The position numbers and the translations under genes were made by a program. Positions 60,683 through 64,000 of a DNA stretch of 64,000 nt are shown here, in pieces; the stretch's first letter is position 1; each line of letters begins with the position of its first letter. The DNA lies in assembly GCA_040882285.1 (NCBI GenBank), contig JBBEBQ010000025.1, forward strand, positions 62,001 through 126,000, read 5' to 3'. The notes beneath the pieces were generated by a model. The model did no database searches, had not been told where the DNA came from, and saw only the letters and a list, made by a program, of their open reading frames with translations. The DNA comes from Gemmatimonadaceae bacterium. Lineage in GTDB: Bacteria > Gemmatimonadota > Gemmatimonadetes > Gemmatimonadales > Gemmatimonadaceae.

Positions 60683-61183
60683 ATGGCCCAACAAAACTCT
60701 TTTGACGTCACCACCGGCGTCGACCTTCAGGAAGTGGACAACGCCGTCAACCAGGCGCAGAAGGAAATCGCGCAGCGGTACGACTTCAAGGACTCCAAGG
60801 CGTCGATCGACTTCAAGAAAACCGACGCTCTCATCACGCTCGTCGCCGACGACGACTTCAAGATGACGGCGCTGGTGGACGTGCTGCAGACGCGGCTCAT
60901 CCGCCGCGGGATCTCGGTCAAGAACCTCGATCTCGGTGAGAACAGGACCGCCGGCGGGGACACGGTCACGCGTGACGTCAAGCTCAAGACCGCGCTCGAC
61001 GGCGACACCGCCAAGAAGGTCGCGGCCGCGGTGAAGGAGGCGAAGCTCAAGAAAGTGCAGGCCAGCATCCAGGGCGACACGGTCCGTGTCACGTCCCCGT
61101 CGCGCGACGATCTGCAGGCGGCGATGGCGATGCTCCGGCAGAAAGACTTCGGGGTGGAGCTGAAGTTCGGGAATTACAGATGA
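60683..61183 (+). CDS. YajQ-family nucleotide-binding protein
   Basis: The 166-residue protein begins MAQQNSFDVTTGVDLQEV, the family opening. Three possible starts (TTG 60674, ATG 60677, ATG 60683) lie within four codons, and the last is chosen by family length. The conserved blocks EIAQRYDFK and DDDFKMTALVDVLQTRLIRRGI are present. YajQ proteins bind nucleotides, and some bind cyclic di-GMP. The stop overlaps the rimO start (ATGA). Confidence 0.93.
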   Translation: MAQQNSFDVTTGVDLQEVDNAVNQAQKEIAQRYDFKDSKASIDFKKTDALITLVADDDFKMTALVDVLQTRLIRRGISVKNLDLGENRTAGGDTVTRDVKLKTALDGDTAKKVAAAVKEAKLKKVQASIQGDTVRVTSPSRDDLQAAMAMLRQKDFGVELKFGNYR

Positions 61184-62571
61184 AAGTCGGCGTCGTCACC
61201 CTCGGGTGCGACAAGAACACGGTGGACAGCGAGCGGTATCTGGCGAGACTCGGAGCCTACGGCGCGGTGCAGGCGGATAGCCTGGACGAAGCCGAGCTCA
61301 TCGTTGTCAATACGTGCGGCTTCATCGACGCGGCCAAGGCCGAGTCGATCGACGCGATCGTGGACGCCGCGCGATACAAGACCGGCGGCGCGTGCCGCGC
61401 GCTCGTGGCGATCGGCTGCATGATCGAGCGGCACCGCGCGGAGCTGGAGTCGGAGCTGCCCGAGGTCGATCTCTTCCTCGGCACTTCCGACTCCGACCGG
61501 CTGGTTCCGGAGCTGGTTGCGCGCGGCGTGCTCGGCGGCGAGATGCTGGCGCATCCCGGAGTGCGGCAGTACATGGGCGACCTGCCGCACGTGCGCTACC
61601 TCAAGGTGAGCGAAGGGTGCGACCACGGCTGCGCGTTCTGCGCCATCCCGCTGATGCGCGGACGGCATCGCTCGTTTCCCCTGGATGAAGTCGTGCGCGA
61701 AGCGCAGCTGCTGGAGCTGGCCGGCGCGCGCGAGATCAACCTCGTGGCGCAGGACCTGGCGCACTACGGCCGTGACCTCCGCGACGGGGCCAATCTCGCT
61801 CTTCTGCTGGAAGCGCTCGCGCGCGAGACCACGATTCCCTGGATCAGAATGTTGTACCTGTACTCCGCGGGGATCACGCCGCCCTTGCTGGACGTGATCG
61901 CGCGCGAGCCGCGCATCGTGCGCTATCTCGACACGCCGATACAGCACGCGTCCGACGCCGTGCTCGCCCGCATGCGCCGGCCGGAGCGGGACCGGACGAT
62001 CCGCGAAAAGGTCGCGCGCTTCCGCGACGCCATCCCGGACGTGGCCATCCGCACGACGTGCATCGTCGGATTTCCCGGCGAGACGGACGCGGACTTCGAG
62101 CACCTGCTGGATTTCCTGGAGGACGTCCGCTTCAACAGAGTCGGCGCGTTCACGTACTCCGCGCAGGAAGGCACGCGCGCCGCCGAGCTGCCCGACGACG
62201 TACCGGAGGCGTTGAAGCGCGAGCGGCTAGAGCGCCTCACGGAGCTGCAGCGCGCGATCAGCGCGGAGCAGAACGAGGATCGGGTCGGGAGACGCGCCGT
62301 CGCGCTGGTGGATCTGCCGGATCACGCGACCGGCACGTCGCGTGCGCGGCTGCAATGGCAGGCCGACGACATCGACGGAGTGACCTGGATCGATTCGGTG
62401 CAGCGCGCTGGATCGTTCGTGGAGGTCGCGATCACCGAGGTGCGCGACGATTTCGATTATCTCGCTACGGCTGTTCGGGAGCTGCCCGACACTTCCGCCC
62501 CGGCTCGCACCGTGCAGCCGAGCCGTTCGCTCCCGCTCGCTCCGGCAGGAGCGCACAGCTTTGGCCGGTAG
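61180..62571 (+). CDS. rimO: Ribosomal protein S12 methylthiotransferase RimO
   Basis: The 463-residue radical-SAM enzyme adds a methylthio group to an aspartate of ribosomal protein S12. The N-terminal UPF0004 domain has cluster cysteines in TLGCDKN, NTCGFI and IGCM. The radical-SAM motif CDHGCAFC starts at Cys147. A C-terminal TRAM domain follows, and a nonconserved Pro/Ser-rich tail of about 35 residues extends the protein. The wording EGCDHGCAFCAIPLMRGRHRS separates RimO from MiaB. Confidence 0.95.
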   Translation: MKVGVVTLGCDKNTVDSERYLARLGAYGAVQADSLDEAELIVVNTCGFIDAAKAESIDAIVDAARYKTGGACRALVAIGCMIERHRAELESELPEVDLFLGTSDSDRLVPELVARGVLGGEMLAHPGVRQYMGDLPHVRYLKVSEGCDHGCAFCAIPLMRGRHRSFPLDEVVREAQLLELAGAREINLVAQDLAHYGRDLRDGANLALLLEALARETTIPWIRMLYLYSAGITPPLLDVIAREPRIVRYLDTPIQHASDAVLARMRRPERDRTIREKVARFRDAIPDVAIRTTCIVGFPGETDADFEHLLDFLEDVRFNRVGAFTYSAQEGTRAAELPDDVPEALKRERLERLTELQRAISAEQNEDRVGRRAVALVDLPDHATGTSRARLQWQADDIDGVTWIDSVQRAGSFVEVAITEVRDDFDYLATAVRELPDTSAPARTVQPSRSLPLAPAGAHSFGR

Positions 62572-63850
62572 CGACCGCTCGACCGCGCTGATGGACCGCG
62601 GCCGCGCGATCTTCCCCGGCGGCGTCAACTCGCCCGTGCGGGCGTTCGGCGGCGTCGGCGGCACGCCGGTGGTGATGGCGAGCGGGAAGGGCGCGCGCAT
62701 CACAGACGTGGACGGCAACGAGTACGTGGATTACGTGCTGTCGTGGGGGCCGCTGGTGCTCGGGCACGCGCACCCGAACGTCGTCGCGGCGATCGCCGGG
62801 GCGGCGAGCCGCGGAACGAGCTTCGGCGCGCCGACCGAGCTGGAGGTCGAGCTGGGCGAGCTGGTGACCGCGCGAATGCCGCACGTCGAGATGCTGCGGT
62901 TCGTGTCGAGCGGAACGGAAGCGATGATGTCGGCGGTGCGGCTCGCTCGCGCATACACCGGGCGAAGCGCGTTCGTCAAGTTCGACGGCTGCTACCACGG
63001 CCACGCGGACTCGTTTCTCGTGCGGGCGGGCTCCGGCGTCGCGACGCTCGGACTGCCGAACTCGCCGGGCGTCCCGGAGCGGCTCGCCGCGCTGACCCTC
63101 GTCGCGCCGTTCAACGACGCCGACGCCGTCCGCGCGCTCGCGCGCGACTCCGTGGAGCCGATCGCGGCGATCATAGTCGAGCCCGTAGTGGGCAATGCGG
63201 GAATGATCCTGCCGAAGCCGGGTTTTCTCCAGGCGCTTCGGGAAATAGCGGACGAGACCGGCGCGCTGCTCGTATTCGACGAGGTGATGACGGGGTTCCG
63301 CGTCGCTCCGGGCGGAGCGGCCGCGTTGTACGACGTTCGCCCCGATCTCACCGCGCTCGGGAAAGTGATCGGCGGCGGGCTTCCGGTCGCGGCGTACGGC
63401 GGGCGGCGCGACATCATGGAGCGCGTCGCGCCGGCCGGCCCGGTCTACCAGGCGGGCACGCTGTCGGGCAATCCGCTCGCGATGGCCGCCGGCCTCGCGA
63501 CCCTGCGCGCGCTGACGCCCGAAGTGCACCGGCAGATCGAGGCGCGCACCACGATGCTGCTCGACGGGCTCCGGCAAAGCGCGACCCGGCTTGGCGTGAG
63601 CTTCACGTCGAGCCAGGCCGGATCCATGTGGGGCTTCTTCTTTTCGCCGGGTCCGGTGTACGACTTCGACGATGCCAAGCGGTGCGATACGGCGATGTAC
63701 GCCCGATTCTTCCACGCGGCGCTCGCGCGCGGGGTCTATCTCGCGCCGTCCGCGTTCGAGGCGGCGTTCATGTCGGCCGCGCACACCGAAGCCGACGTGA
63801 GCTGGACGATCCAGCGGCTGCACGAAGCGATGCGCGAGGCGCGTGGCTAG
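62561..63850 (+). CDS. hemL: Glutamate-1-semialdehyde 2,1-aminomutase
   Basis: The 429-residue PLP enzyme makes 5-aminolevulinate for heme. It starts at TTG 62561, inside the end of rimO by 11 bases, behind an AGGAG site nine bases upstream. IFPGGVNSPVRAFGGVGG is the standard opening, DEVMTGFRV binds the cofactor ring, and Lys268 in ALGKVIGGGLPVAAYGG is the Schiff-base residue. YQAGTLSGNPLAMAAG is also conserved. It indicates the C5 tRNA-dependent route to heme. Confidence 0.95.
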   Translation: MAGSDRSTALMDRGRAIFPGGVNSPVRAFGGVGGTPVVMASGKGARITDVDGNEYVDYVLSWGPLVLGHAHPNVVAAIAGAASRGTSFGAPTELEVELGELVTARMPHVEMLRFVSSGTEAMMSAVRLARAYTGRSAFVKFDGCYHGHADSFLVRAGSGVATLGLPNSPGVPERLAALTLVAPFNDADAVRALARDSVEPIAAIIVEPVVGNAGMILPKPGFLQALREIADETGALLVFDEVMTGFRVAPGGAAALYDVRPDLTALGKVIGGGLPVAAYGGRRDIMERVAPAGPVYQAGTLSGNPLAMAAGLATLRALTPEVHRQIEARTTMLLDGLRQSATRLGVSFTSSQAGSMWGFFFSPGPVYDFDDAKRCDTAMYARFFHAALARGVYLAPSAFEAAFMSAAHTEADVSWTIQRLHEAMREARG

Positions 63851-64000
63851 AGCGCGCGCCGCGATCGGCGCGCTGGCCGCGCTCGTCGCCTGCGGGGCGA
63901 CGGCGCTGCCGGATCCGGACCGGCGCGCGCAGGCGGAGCAAGATGGTCCCCCGATTCGAGTCGCGCTGTCTCTGTCCGCGCCCACCGCGACGATCGGCGC
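63843..64000 (+). CDS. Lipoprotein N-terminus, probably SpoIID/LytB-domain protein (partial)
   Basis: A GTG start overlaps the hemL stop, and the frame is open to the right edge (52 residues seen). ARARAAIGALAALVAC is a type II signal peptide with a LVAC lipobox at about residue 17. After an acidic linker, PPIRVALSLSAPTATIG begins in the manner of SpoIID/LytB amidase-enhancer domains, which act on peptidoglycan glycan strands. Only the first strand is visible, so the family call is tentative. Confidence 0.5.
   Translation, partial: MARARAAIGALAALVACGATALPDPDRRAQAEQDGPPIRVALSLSAPTATIG

Overview
This window is high-GC chromosomal DNA from a free-living Gram-negative-type bacterium. The gene content points to the phylum Gemmatimonadota or a close relative, not to a named species. 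Supporting signs are a SusC/SusD outer-membrane pair and other TonB-dependent proteins, a bacillithiol-type deacetylase (BshB1), an MglA-like GTPase, a short SigA of the kind also seen in Bacteroidota, NtrC-type sigma-54 activators, and abundant extracytoplasmic lipoproteins with G/P-rich linkers. No phage, transposase, CRISPR array, rRNA or tRNA was seen. One structural RNA, the SRP RNA, was found upstream of dnaX.

Layout. 1-500: 5' part of an S58 (DmpA-type) aminopeptidase on the minus strand. 676-6896: central carbon genes (transaldolase, pyruvate kinase, MBL-fold hydrolase, Pgi, class II aldolase), largely joined by 4-5 base stop/start overlaps. 6874-8815: a DHp-only histidine protein followed by a sigma-54 response regulator. 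8825-10615: YtxH, YihY and a small lipoprotein. 10716-13589: SRP RNA, dnaX, YbaB, recR and a small protein, the same order as in Bacillus. 13619-18000: MglA, PgsA, CinA, GrpE, DnaJ. 18020-18632: a four-helix-bundle (S23/IVS-type) gene bracketed by inverted repeats. 18640-26236: two cupredoxin genes with a divergent AraC regulator, a SusC/SusD pair and a third cupredoxin. 26345-32792: M1 peptidase, MnmA, small membrane protein, stand-alone TonB-plug protein, cysteine desulfurase, a decayed tryptophan 2,3-dioxygenase and BshB1. 32981-45511: two sets of FtsX-type permeases, one with a full MacA/ATPase/TolC set, separated by a TonB receptor and a GAF histidine kinase. 45595-55869: creatininase-family protein, NtrY-like kinase, double-barrel OmpA protein, YifB/ComM, an anchored protein of unknown role and an NtrX/NtrC-like regulator. 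55892-64000: aldehyde dehydrogenase, LepB, SigA, MFS exporter, YajQ, RimO, HemL and the start of a probable SpoIID-type lipoprotein.

The least explained material lies between the genes. At least five copies of a small element with TGGCTAC-like inverted ends occur, two of them near full length. There are also two hairpin elements built from TTGGCTN heptamers, two long palindromes sharing a core, and a 24-base repeat present in both orientations. Several of these share a 7-base periodicity with the inverted repeats around the four-helix-bundle gene, which suggests related small mobile units. This is the strongest candidate here for something undescribed.

All calls are from reading the sequence. 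Family names rest on recognised motifs and gene order, not on database searches.
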